This document shows, piece by piece, positions 54,575-62,497 of a stretch of DNA of 64,000 bases; positions within the stretch are counted from its first letter, which is position 1; every line of letters begins with the position of its first letter. The position numbers and the translations under genes were made by a program. Location: positions 4,663,022 through 4,727,021 of the forward strand of contig OY282376.1 of the NCBI GenBank assembly GCA_958295845.1, read 5' to 3'. This DNA comes from Caldilineaceae bacterium. Lineage in GTDB: Bacteria > Chloroflexota > Anaerolineae > Caldilineales > Caldilineaceae. The notes under the pieces were generated by a model. That model saw only the letters and a list, made by a program, of their open reading frames with translations. It had not been told where the DNA came from and ran no database searches.

Positions 54575-55567
54575 ATGGCAAAGATTCGCTGGGGAATCGT
54601 CGGATGCGGGGACGTGTGCGAGGTCAAGAGCGGGCCCGGGCTGTACAAGGCCGAGAACTCGGCGCTGACGGCGGTTATGCGGCGCAATGGGGTGCTGGCG
54701 GCGGACTTTGCGCGGCGGCACGGCGTGGCGCGCTGGTACGATGACGGCGACAGGCTGATCAACGACCCGGAGGTGGACGCGGTCTACGTGGCCACGCCGC
54801 CGGATACGCACATGGAATATACGTGCAAGGCGGCGGCGGCGGGCAAGCCAGTCTATGTTGAGAAGCCGATGGCGCGCACTTACGAAGAGTGCCAGACGAT
54901 GATTAACGCCTGTGAGACTGCAGGCGTACCCCTGTGGGTGGGCTATTACCGGCGGCGGCTGCCGAAGTTCCTCAAAGTGCAAGAGTTGCTCGAGCAGGGC
55001 GCGATCGGCGATGTGCGCTCGGCGCTGATTCGCTATTACCAGCCACCCAAGCCAAGCGACGCGTTCCCGGACCAGCGCAGTTGGCGCGTCAGTCCGGAGA
55101 TCGCGGGCGCGGGCCTCTTCCTGGACCTGGGCTCCCACATGCTGGACATTCTCGATTATCTGTTGGGCCCCATCAGCGGCGTGCAGGGGTTCGCGGCGAA
55201 CCAGGCGGGGCTTTACGACGCCGAGGATGTCGTCTGCGGCAGTTTCACGTTTGAATCGGGCGTGCAGGGGACGGGGACGTGGATGTTCAGCGGGTTCGAA
55301 CACCTTGACTGGACGGAGATCGAGGGCACGAAGGGGCGCATCGGCTATGTCTGTTTCGATGCCAGCCCGATCGCGCTGACGACGAGCGCAGGCACCGAGG
55401 AGATCCCTGTTACGCAGCCGGACCACGTGCATCAGCCGCTGATTCAGACCATCGTGGACGAGCTGAATGGAAGCGGGCAGTGCCCCAGCACGGGCGTCAG
55501 CGGCGCGCGCACATCGTGGGTGATGGACCAGATGCTGGCGGAATACCGGCAGAAGAATTATGGATAG
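54575..55567 (+). CDS. Gfo/Idh/MocA-family NAD(P)-dependent oxidoreductase
   Basis: About 330 aa. Rossmann motif RWGIVGCGDVCEVKSGPGLYKAENSALTAVM, the sugar-dehydrogenase signature VEKPMARTYEECQTMINACETAGVPLWVGYYRRRLP (Lys in EKP is catalytic in the family), then C-terminal domain with GGxFLDLGSHMLDILDYLLGP. Acts on a sugar or inositol-like substrate. ATG 54575 has GGAG closely upstream; ATG 54554 is the alternative. Likely co-transcribed with the epimerase downstream (45-nt gap). Confidence 0.92.
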   Translation: MAKIRWGIVGCGDVCEVKSGPGLYKAENSALTAVMRRNGVLAADFARRHGVARWYDDGDRLINDPEVDAVYVATPPDTHMEYTCKAAAAGKPVYVEKPMARTYEECQTMINACETAGVPLWVGYYRRRLPKFLKVQELLEQGAIGDVRSALIRYYQPPKPSDAFPDQRSWRVSPEIAGAGLFLDLGSHMLDILDYLLGPISGVQGFAANQAGLYDAEDVVCGSFTFESGVQGTGTWMFSGFEHLDWTEIEGTKGRIGYVCFDASPIALTTSAGTEEIPVTQPDHVHQPLIQTIVDELNGSGQCPSTGVSGARTSWVMDQMLAEYRQKNYG

Positions 55568-55612
55568 TCCTATGGATAGTCGTAAACGGATAGAAACAAT
55601 GGATGGCGACGA

Positions 55613-56668
55613 ATGAGACTAAGCAGCCAGGCATTCGGCAGGACAAAGAGCGGCCAAGGGGTCAGGCAGTATTCGCTGGCCAACAACACGGGCATCGAGA
55701 TCGATGTCCTCGATTACGGCGGGTTGATCCGTACGCTATCGACTCCGGACCGGAACGGCGAGGCAGGGGATGTTGTGCTGGGCTTCGATACGCTCGACGA
55801 ATACCTGGCGGGGCATCCGTACTTCGGCGTACTGGTCGGCCGCTGCGCAAACCGCATCGGCGGCGGGAGTTTCGAGCTTGACGGTGTGCGTTACCAGCTT
55901 GCGCGCAACGTCAACGACGACCATCTTCACGGCGGAGAGGGCGGGTTCGACAAGGTCGTGTGGCAGGCGCAGCCTTTCCAGAACGAACGGGAGGTCGGGC
56001 TGCTGCTCTCACACGACAGCCCGGACGGGGAAGATCTGTACCCGGGCGCGCTGGAGGCGACGGTGAGGCTCAGCCTGAACGATGACAACGAGGTACGTCT
56101 CGACTACCATGCGACCTGCGACGCGCCGACGATCGTGAATCTGACCAATCACAGCTATTTCAACCTGGCCGGTCAGGGCAATATCCACGACCATGTTGCC
56201 ATGATCGATGCCGACGCGTTCACACCGATGGACGACGCACTGATCGTGACGGGTGAGGTGCGGGACGTGACCGGCACACCCTTCGACTTCCGCCAGCCCA
56301 CTGCCATCGGCGCGCGCATCAACGCCGACGATGAGCAGATTCGCGCAGGCGGCGGCTACGATCATAACTTCGTTCTCAACGGAGAGCCCGGTACGCTGCG
56401 GCTGGCGGCACGCGTGTCGGAGCCGGACAGCGGGCGGGTGTTGGAGGTACTGACAACCGAGCCGGGCGTGCAGTTCTATGCGGGCAACCAGATGGAGACG
56501 GCGAGCACGGGAAAAGGCGGCCAGATTTATCCTCACCGCGGCGGGTTCTGCCTGGAGACGCAGCACTTTCCGGACGCGCCGAACCAGCCGCACTTTCCGT
56601 CGATTGTTCTGCGGCCCGGCGAAGAGTATACGCAGACCACCGTTTTCCGCTTTTCGACCGAACAGTAG
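55613..56668 (+). CDS. Aldose 1-epimerase (galactose mutarotase)
   Basis: 351 aa. Interconverts alpha and beta anomers of aldoses. Family landmarks: YGGLIRTLSTPDRNGEAGDVVLGFDTLDEYLAGHPYFGVLVGRCANRIGGG, NDDHLHGGEGGFDK with the catalytic-region His, NLTNHSYFNLAGQG with the second His, and DHNFVLNG, then QFYAGNQM and FCLETQHFPDAPN with the catalytic Glu. Complete length. Its place beside the Gfo/Idh/MocA dehydrogenase fits a sugar catabolic route. Confidence 0.94.
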   Translation: MRLSSQAFGRTKSGQGVRQYSLANNTGIEIDVLDYGGLIRTLSTPDRNGEAGDVVLGFDTLDEYLAGHPYFGVLVGRCANRIGGGSFELDGVRYQLARNVNDDHLHGGEGGFDKVVWQAQPFQNEREVGLLLSHDSPDGEDLYPGALEATVRLSLNDDNEVRLDYHATCDAPTIVNLTNHSYFNLAGQGNIHDHVAMIDADAFTPMDDALIVTGEVRDVTGTPFDFRQPTAIGARINADDEQIRAGGGYDHNFVLNGEPGTLRLAARVSEPDSGRVLEVLTTEPGVQFYAGNQMETASTGKGGQIYPHRGGFCLETQHFPDAPNQPHFPSIVLRPGEEYTQTTVFRFSTEQ

Positions 56669-56739
56669 GCCCGGATTTTGGGGCGAAGTGTTCCAGGACA
56701 GAATCGGCTTCCTGTGTGCGACTGGTGAAGGGGGTAAAG

Positions 56740-57744
56740 ATGGAAGAGCACGCATCCGAACTGACTGCGGCGGTGACCTTTGACGCGAAACGGGCGATGC
56801 TGAGCAAGCGGGATCTGTTCCGGCCGCTGGCTGTGCAGCGCACTGAGGGGCTGGCAGACGCGTTGAGTAGCAAGAAGGTGCGCGCGGATACGCCAGTGCT
56901 GGTTCTGGAGCGGGACGGCGCGGCGCTGACTCTGCTCACCAGCCAGATGATCTTTCACCATGTTGCGCAGGGCGAGTGGAACGGGACACCGATTCTCGCC
57001 ACGTTTTGAGCGCCGTGCAATAGCGGCGTCAGTCTGACGCCGGTCATTGACGGGGAGACTTACACCTTTGCGACGCGGGGTCTGTATAACGGCTTGTCGT
57101 TGATGGGTGACCATCAGACCGGCTCTTATTGGGATCATGTAACGGGCGAATGTCTGCACGGTCCGCTGAAGGGGCGGCGTCTTGAACTGGCGCCGCTGCG
57201 GCATATGCAGGTGGACCAGGCGCTGGCGCAGTTCCCGGATGCACGTATTGGGTGGTCGCGGCTGCCGCTGCCTTTTGGTTTGGCGGCGGGCCTGATGAAG
57301 GTCTTGGCGCGATTGACCAAGGGGCGCTTTTTGCCGCCGCGTTTTGCGGGTTCGATGGGCGCGGAAGACCCGCGGCGGCCGCGCCTGGAGATGGGTTTGG
57401 GGGTCTGGACAGACAGTGTCAGCCGGTATTATCCGCTCGGTATTCTCAAGGCGCGGGACGGCGTGTTGTTCGATGTCATCGACAACCGAAACTTGCTGAT
57501 CTACCTTGACCCGGCATCCGGCACGCCGACGCCGCTTTTCGCCGATGGGCAGGATGCCGAATGGGATGGCAGTGACCTGCGCATGGCCGACGGCGCGATC
57601 GTACGCAACGGCAGGCTATACGATCCCTCGGGAGAGGAGTTGCCCACTGAACAGCCCCTGCACCTCTTTGCCCGCTGGTACGGTTTCTCGCTTACTTTTC
57701 CGGGTTGCGAAGTTTACGGGGACGCTGACGCAGCAGCCAGATAG
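56740..57744 (+). CDS. DUF3179 protein read through one in-frame TGA as a putative selenoprotein
   Basis: 334 residues if TGA at 57007-57009 is decoded, as residue 90. The sequence around it reads GTPILATF-U-APCNSGVSL, aligning with the DUF3179 motif in which TYCPLC begins the CxxC; so U replaces the first Cys and Cys93 is the second (UxxC). Both sides of the TGA belong to one family: upstream DTPVLVLERDGAALTLLTSQMIFHHVAQG, downstream TFATRGLYNGLSLMGDHQTGSYW and LHGPLKGRRLEL. Without readthrough it would be an 89-residue stub plus a 216-residue fragment. Start ATG 56740 follows AAGGGGG. The role of DUF3179 is unknown; the motif suggests thiol redox or metal binding. Lies between the epimerase and the SDR. 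Confidence 0.85.
57025..57041 (+). promoter_or_regulatory. Candidate bacterial SECIS hairpin
   Basis: GGCGTC (57025-57030), loop AGTCT, GACGCC (57036-57041): a perfect 6-bp stem with a G among the first two loop bases; the loop begins 21 nt after the UGA. Distance and loop G agree with the known bacterial SECIS pattern. The sequence can also close to an 8-bp stem with a 1-nt loop. Confidence 0.75.
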
Positions 57745-57819
57745 GGTCGGCGCCGCCACTATCCGAAGTTTGCAGGCGCAGGCCTTGCGGGACCACACTC
57801 TTGAAGGAGAAGCCATACT

Positions 57820-58617
57820 TTGCAACTCAATCTTACCGGTAAGACAGCTATAGTCACTGGAGGCAGTGCGGGCATCGGACTGGCCTGTGCGCAGGCGCTC
57901 TACGCTGAAGGCGTCAGCGTTTTGATCGCGGCGCGCAACGAAGAACGGCTGGCCCAGGGCCTCGCCGCGATCGCAGACCATGCGCCGGAAAGCAGCGCCA
58001 GAGCGCTCTCGGTAAGCGCGGACGTGAGCACGGCGGAAGGGGTCGAAGGCGCCGTCAATCGTGCGCTCTCTACTTGGGGTCACGTGGACATCCTCATCAA
58101 CAACGCCGGATCAGCGCCGAGCGGTGACTTCTACAGCCTGGGCGACGACGCTTATCACGGGGCATGGGACCTGAAGCTGCTGGGATATATGCGGATGGTG
58201 CGGGCGCTTGCGCCGCAGATGAAGGCGCGGCGGGAGGGCCGCATCGTCAACATTGTGGGTGCGGCGGCGCACAACCCTACGCCGACATTTCTGGCCGGCG
58301 GCACGGCCAACGCCGCCATTATCAACTTTACAAAGGGCATTTCGCAGGATCTTGCCCCCTATGGCGTGCGCATCAACGCGATCTCGCCCGGCCCGGTGAA
58401 CACGGAACGGGCGCGACAACTCGCCCGCCAGGAGGCGGCCGCGCAAGGTATTTCGGTGGAGGAGGCCAGCGCCCGCCGCATTGCCTCGGTGCCGCTGAGC
58501 AGGATGGCGGAAGCGGACGAGATTGCAGACATGGCCTTGTTCCTGGTTTCGGACAGGGCAGCGAGCATCACCGGCGCAGAGGTTCTCATCGATGGCGGGA
58601 CGACCGCAAGTGTCTGA
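57820..58617 (+). CDS. SDR-family oxidoreductase lacking the usual Tyr/Lys pair
   Basis: 265 aa, TTG start with AAGGAG upstream. NAD-binding TGGSAGIG (13-20) and NNAG near 90 are intact. Where classical SDRs have the catalytic Ser and YxASK, this protein has NIVGAAAHNPTPTFLAGGTANAAIINFTKG, so Tyr and Lys are replaced (Gly and Asn at the aligned places). C-terminal features (GVRINAISPGPVNT, GAEVLIDGGTT) are normal. Some SDR subgroups are known to lack the pair. Overlaps the MFS gene by 8 nt, suggesting the MFS protein carries a substrate for it. Confidence 0.88.
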   Translation: MQLNLTGKTAIVTGGSAGIGLACAQALYAEGVSVLIAARNEERLAQGLAAIADHAPESSARALSVSADVSTAEGVEGAVNRALSTWGHVDILINNAGSAPSGDFYSLGDDAYHGAWDLKLLGYMRMVRALAPQMKARREGRIVNIVGAAAHNPTPTFLAGGTANAAIINFTKGISQDLAPYGVRINAISPGPVNTERARQLARQEAAAQGISVEEASARRIASVPLSRMAEADEIADMALFLVSDRAASITGAEVLIDGGTTASV

Positions 58618-59866
58618 TCCGCGGCGCGTCTCGGCCCCGACGGCCACAGCCTCCGATGCCGCCCAAGGCGCGTACCGGTGGTACATTCTGGTGCTGGCCG
58701 CGCTGACCCACACGCTGGTTGTGGGCATGCCGATGATGTCGCTGCCGGTCCTTTTCGACGAGATTGGCACTGAGCTTTCGTTGAACCTGGTGCAGATTGG
58801 TTACGTGTGGGGCGCGGCTTCGCTGCTGGGCATTGGCATGAGCCTGACCGGCGGCGTGATTGGCGACCGCATCGGGGCGCGGCGAATGCTGGTGATCGCG
58901 TGCCTTCTATCCGGCGTCACCGGGGCGACGCGGGCGTTTGCCAGTGACTACGCCAGCCTGACGGCGACTGTTCTGGTGGCCGGTCTCTTCCCGATGGCGG
59001 CGCCGATGAACGTCCACAAGACGTGCGGCGTTTGGTTTTCGGGGAAGCGCCTGGGCATGGCGAACGGCGTGGTGTCGGCGGGCATGGCCCTGGGCTTCCT
59101 GCTCGGCTCGCTGATCAGTGCGACCTTGCTTTCGCCGCTGCTTGGGGGCTGGCGGAACGTGCTCCTGTTCTACGCGGTGCTGGCGTTGATCGTCGGAACG
59201 TTGTGGGCGTTCACGCGACCTGGGCCGGATGGCGACGGCCGTGGGGCTGTGCCAGAGGACCGGCCTTCGCTACGTGAATCATTACTGCGCGTCGCCCGTT
59301 TGCGCAACGTGTGGCTGCTGGCGGTGGCGATGTTTGGCATCGGCGGCGCGATTCAGGGGTCGCTCGGGTACCTACCTCTCTATTTGCGCAATGAGGGTTG
59401 GGAGCCAGGCGCGGCGGACAGCGCCCTGGCCAGTTTCCATTTCGCGAGTCTGCTCTTTACAATTCCGTTTACTCTGCTGTCCGACCGGTTGGGGGTGCGC
59501 CGCCCGTTGCTGCTGGCGTCGGCATTGATGTTAATCGTTGGCTTCGGCCTCCTTTCGTTCGTACAGGGGCTCATAGTGTGGCTGGCGATCGTTTTCGCGG
59601 GCATCACGCGAGACGGCTACATGGCGACGATGATGACTCTGATCATCGAACTGCGGGGGATTGGTCCGGCTTTAGCCGGAACGGCCACTGGTTTTATCAT
59701 GGCTATCTCTCGCATTGGGTCTGTTGTCGCGCCTCCGCTCGGCAACGGGCTGGAATCGATGGGCCCCGGGGTGCCATTTCTGTTCTGGACTGCGCTGGCG
59801 CTAATGGGATTTGCGGCGCTGACAGCGGTGCGAGAGGAGCGGGGGAGTGCCGAGGTCAGTCATTAG
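58610..59866 (+). CDS. MFS transporter
   Basis: About 418 aa, 12 predicted membrane helices. MFS motif A-like loop GDRIGARRML between helices 2 and 3, a matching SDRLGVRRPLLLA in the second half, and TRPGPDGD in the central cytoplasmic loop. GTG 58610 and ATG 58592 are both possible; the former overlaps the SDR stop by 8 nt. Substrate unknown; genomic context suggests an organic acid or sugar derivative. Last gene of the catabolic run; the composite repeat follows. Confidence 0.87.
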   Translation: MSDPRRVSAPTATASDAAQGAYRWYILVLAALTHTLVVGMPMMSLPVLFDEIGTELSLNLVQIGYVWGAASLLGIGMSLTGGVIGDRIGARRMLVIACLLSGVTGATRAFASDYASLTATVLVAGLFPMAAPMNVHKTCGVWFSGKRLGMANGVVSAGMALGFLLGSLISATLLSPLLGGWRNVLLFYAVLALIVGTLWAFTRPGPDGDGRGAVPEDRPSLRESLLRVARLRNVWLLAVAMFGIGGAIQGSLGYLPLYLRNEGWEPGAADSALASFHFASLLFTIPFTLLSDRLGVRRPLLLASALMLIVGFGLLSFVQGLIVWLAIVFAGITRDGYMATMMTLIIELRGIGPALAGTATGFIMAISRIGSVVAPPLGNGLESMGPGVPFLFWTALALMGFAALTAVREERGSAEVSH

Positions 59867-60246
59867 TGGCTTGAAACGGCAAGGTGGGCCGTAGGCACTG
59901 TTGCGTACACGTTGGTGAGGGGAGACCAAGCACTCTTGGATTGAGATGCCGGTGGGGAAGAAAGACACGGTGGGTGAGACAGGGCGGGGCGTTGCGGGGG
60001 CGCAGCCCCTGCACAAGGGAGGGCCGAAGGCCCGACCGCACAACTGCAGTGGTCAGTGATCGGTGGTCAGTGGGTGCGGCGATCAGTTGAGGATGGGTGG
60101 GGAGAGAGGCGCTTGTGCAAGTCTTAGTCGGATTCGCGATTTGACTGTGGCTGAATAGGTGCTTTTTTGATGATGGCACTCGATGGTAGGCTGTACGGAC
60201 TGATGCTTTGTGGAAGGATTGGGAATAGGAGATAGGGAGGCCAAGA
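59867..60246. other. Gap filled by composite repeat copy C
   Basis: 380 bp, no credible gene; described under repeat copy C. Confidence 0.7.
59869..60160 (+). repeat. Composite interspersed repeat, copy C
   Basis: GGCTTGAAACGGCAAGGTGGG, then CACTGTTG, a longer spacer, the double-hairpin core (59981 to about 60035), ACTGCAGTGGTCAGTG heptads, and GACTGTGGCTGAATAGGTGC, whose counterpart lies after copy A. Confidence 0.85.
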
Positions 60247-62028
60247 ATGACAACTACAGTTTCTGCTGGCGCCTTTCAGCGCATTGCAAGCGTCACTGAA
60301 GTCAAGAAGACCGGTCTGCATACGGTCCAACTGAACGGTCACGTGATTGTGCTGGTGCATCATGAGGACGAAATCTACGCGCTCGACAACCGCTGTCCGC
60401 ATATGGGCTTTCCTCTTGACAGGGGCAGCGTGCATGATGGGATCCTGACGTGCCACTGGCATCACGCCCGATTTGATCTCTGCACGGGGGGTTCTTTCGA
60501 TCTGTGGGCGGACGACACGCCAAACTTCCCGGTGGAGCTGCGGAACGGTGATGTGTTCGTTGATGTCACCCCGCGGCACGATCCGGTGGAGCACCAGCGC
60601 AAGCGGCTGGACGTGGGGCTGGAGAGGAATCTTTCGCTGGTTGTGGCCAAGGCGGCGATCACGATGGTGGACGAAGCCGGGGACACGCTGTCTCCCTTTG
60701 CGGCCGGCCTGGAGTTCGGGGCTCGTTACCGCATGGAGGGTTGGGGGCAGGGGTTGACGATGCTTACGTGCTTCCAGAATCTCCTGCCGAGCCTGGGACG
60801 CGAGGACCGGGCGAGAGCTCTGGCGCACGGGCTGGCGGCGGTTGCGGCTGATTCGGCCGGCAGCTCGCCGCGTTTTCCTGTTACGCCGCTGCCGGACGGC
60901 AGCCCGGACCTGGCGACATTGAAGCAGTGGTTCCGCCGCTTTATTCTGGTGCGCGATGCGGAGGGTGCGGAGCGGTGCATCATCACAGCGTTGGAAGCTG
61001 GCGCCGGTCCGCAGGAGATGGCAGATATTCTGTTCAGCGCGGCGACTGATTTCCGCTATATCGATGTCGGACATCCGCTGGACTTTACCAACAAGGCATT
61101 CGAAGCGCTGGATATCGTAGGATGGGAGCAGGCGGAACGAGTTTTGACCAGTCTGGTGCCCGGTTATGCTTCGGCGCAGCGCATGGAGGAGTCTAACGCG
61201 TGGCGCAATCCGATCGATCTGATCGACTTGTTGGGCGATGCGCGGGAGCAGATTCCAGCTGCCCTCGCTGCAGGCCAGGCGCAGCGCGGCACCTGGGCGG
61301 GGCGCGCCGAGTTGGTGCAGGTGTTGCTGACCGATGATCCGCACGCCATCGCCGAGGCGTTGTTGGGGGCGCTGCGGAGCGGGGCCAGCGAAGTCGAGCT
61401 GGCAGGCGCGGTCACCTATGCGGCGGCGCTGCGCATTGCGCGCTTCCACACGAGCAACGAGTTTGGCGACTGGGACACGGCGATGCATACGTTCACGTTC
61501 TCCAACGCGGTCCATCAGGGTCTGCGCCGCCTGGAGGGGTACGGGCCGCCGGACGAGTATCAGCTGCTGCTGCGGGGTGTTTTCGATGCGGCGATGAGCA
61601 TCTATCTCGACCGTTTTCTGAACATTCCGGCGGCGAGGCTGCCGGCTGCCTCCGGCACGAACGGCACAGCGCCTGTGCTGCCGGCGCTGGCGGATCTGCT
61701 AGACCAACAGCAACAGGTGAACCAGGCCGGCAGTGCGGTGGGCGGCTACCTATTCGAAGGCGGCGACGCGGCCGCGCTGCGGGCAGAGCTTGGCGCGCTG
61801 CTGCTGCGGGAGGACCGCGACTTCCATACGATTCAGTGTGTGGAGGCGGCTTTCCGTCAGCATGATCTGCTGTCTGCCGACCCGGATTCACAGGAGGAGG
61901 CGGTGCTCGTGCTGGTGGCAGCGGCCCGCTACCTGGGCGCACATGCGCCGACGATGCGCGCGCAGGGGCAGACCTTTGGCATCGCCCGCCGGCTGCACCG
62001 CAACGAGAAGCTGTTTGAGGGAGAGTAA
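60247..62028 (+). CDS. Rieske 2Fe-2S domain fused to a large alpha-helical domain
   Basis: 593 aa. N-terminal Rieske domain with cluster ligands Cys50-x-His52 (RCPHMGFPLDRG) and Cys69-x2-His72 (TCHWHHARFDL), 16 residues apart, and the typical GGSFDLWA continuation. The remaining 470 residues are mostly helical, with conserved-looking His and Asp/Glu stretches (FRYIDVGHPLDFTNKAFEAL, RIARFHTSNEFGDWDTAMHTFTFSNAVHQGL). No ring-hydroxylase catalytic domain is recognisable, so the partner domain is of unknown activity. ATG 60247; GGGAGGCC upstream. Confidence 0.87.
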   Translation: MTTTVSAGAFQRIASVTEVKKTGLHTVQLNGHVIVLVHHEDEIYALDNRCPHMGFPLDRGSVHDGILTCHWHHARFDLCTGGSFDLWADDTPNFPVELRNGDVFVDVTPRHDPVEHQRKRLDVGLERNLSLVVAKAAITMVDEAGDTLSPFAAGLEFGARYRMEGWGQGLTMLTCFQNLLPSLGREDRARALAHGLAAVAADSAGSSPRFPVTPLPDGSPDLATLKQWFRRFILVRDAEGAERCIITALEAGAGPQEMADILFSAATDFRYIDVGHPLDFTNKAFEALDIVGWEQAERVLTSLVPGYASAQRMEESNAWRNPIDLIDLLGDAREQIPAALAAGQAQRGTWAGRAELVQVLLTDDPHAIAEALLGALRSGASEVELAGAVTYAAALRIARFHTSNEFGDWDTAMHTFTFSNAVHQGLRRLEGYGPPDEYQLLLRGVFDAAMSIYLDRFLNIPAARLPAASGTNGTAPVLPALADLLDQQQQVNQAGSAVGGYLFEGGDAAALRAELGALLLREDRDFHTIQCVEAAFRQHDLLSADPDSQEEAVLVLVAAARYLGAHAPTMRAQGQTFGIARRLHRNEKLFEGE

Positions 62029-62030
62029 GG

Positions 62031-62049
62031 CTCACCGCTCTGCGGTGAG
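62031..62049. repeat. Perfect 8-bp hairpin after the Rieske gene
   Basis: CTCACCGC-TCT-GCGGTGAG immediately after the stop codon; lacks a T-run. Confidence 0.65.
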
Positions 62050-62058
62050 GATATTGGG

Positions 62059-62090
62059 GAGAGAGGCAAATAGCCTCTCTTCTCTTTTTA
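62059..62090 (+). terminator. Intrinsic terminator after the Rieske gene
   Basis: AGAGAGGC-AAATA-GCCTCTCT perfect 8-bp stem followed by TCTCTTTTTA. Confidence 0.8.
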
Positions 62091-62138
62091 TAGGGCTGAA
62101 GCCGCGGGTTGCGTGCCGCCACCGTTTGGGAGGAACAG

Positions 62139-62420
62139 GTGACAGAAAAGATCATGACGCTTCATCCGGCTGGAAAGCAGGGCGTCAATATCGATAGGGG
62201 CAAGTATGACATGGTCCGAATGGCGATTGAGGAGACCCTGCAGGCACAGCCGGGGATCACGTTCAGCGGACTGACAGACGCAGTGGGCGAGCGGATTGGC
62301 GACGTCTTTGATGGCTCGGTCGGTTGGTATGTGGTATCGGTCAAACTCGATCTGGAGGCGCGGGGTGTGTTGGAGCGGATAGATGGCCGCAGTCCGCAGC
62401 GGTTGCGGCTGGTGAGTTGA
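62139..62420 (+). CDS. Small DUF6958-like protein
   Basis: 93 aa. It contains MTLHPAGKQGVNIDRGKYDMVRMAIEETL, ITFSGLTDAVGERIGDVFDGSVGWYVVSVKLDLEARGVLERI and the tail SPQRLRLVS, the arrangement I associate with DUF6958; the second half looks like a winged helix. GTG 62139 is preceded by GGGAGGAAC; an ATG at 62154 is a possible alternative. Function unknown. Confidence 0.8.
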   Translation: MTEKIMTLHPAGKQGVNIDRGKYDMVRMAIEETLQAQPGITFSGLTDAVGERIGDVFDGSVGWYVVSVKLDLEARGVLERIDGRSPQRLRLVS

Positions 62421-62497
62421 CACCGTGATTGGTCTGATTTGTCTGCGTGACGGGATGATTTTCCGATATCGCCTTAAACGCATGCATCAGAGGGGTC

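Noticed and set aside
56716..57744. Two separate ORFs (97 and 216 residues) instead of one gene
   Set aside because: Both halves belong to one family, in one frame, joined by one TGA at the family's CxxC position, and a hairpin follows. A plain nonsense pseudogene is the alternative but fits less well.
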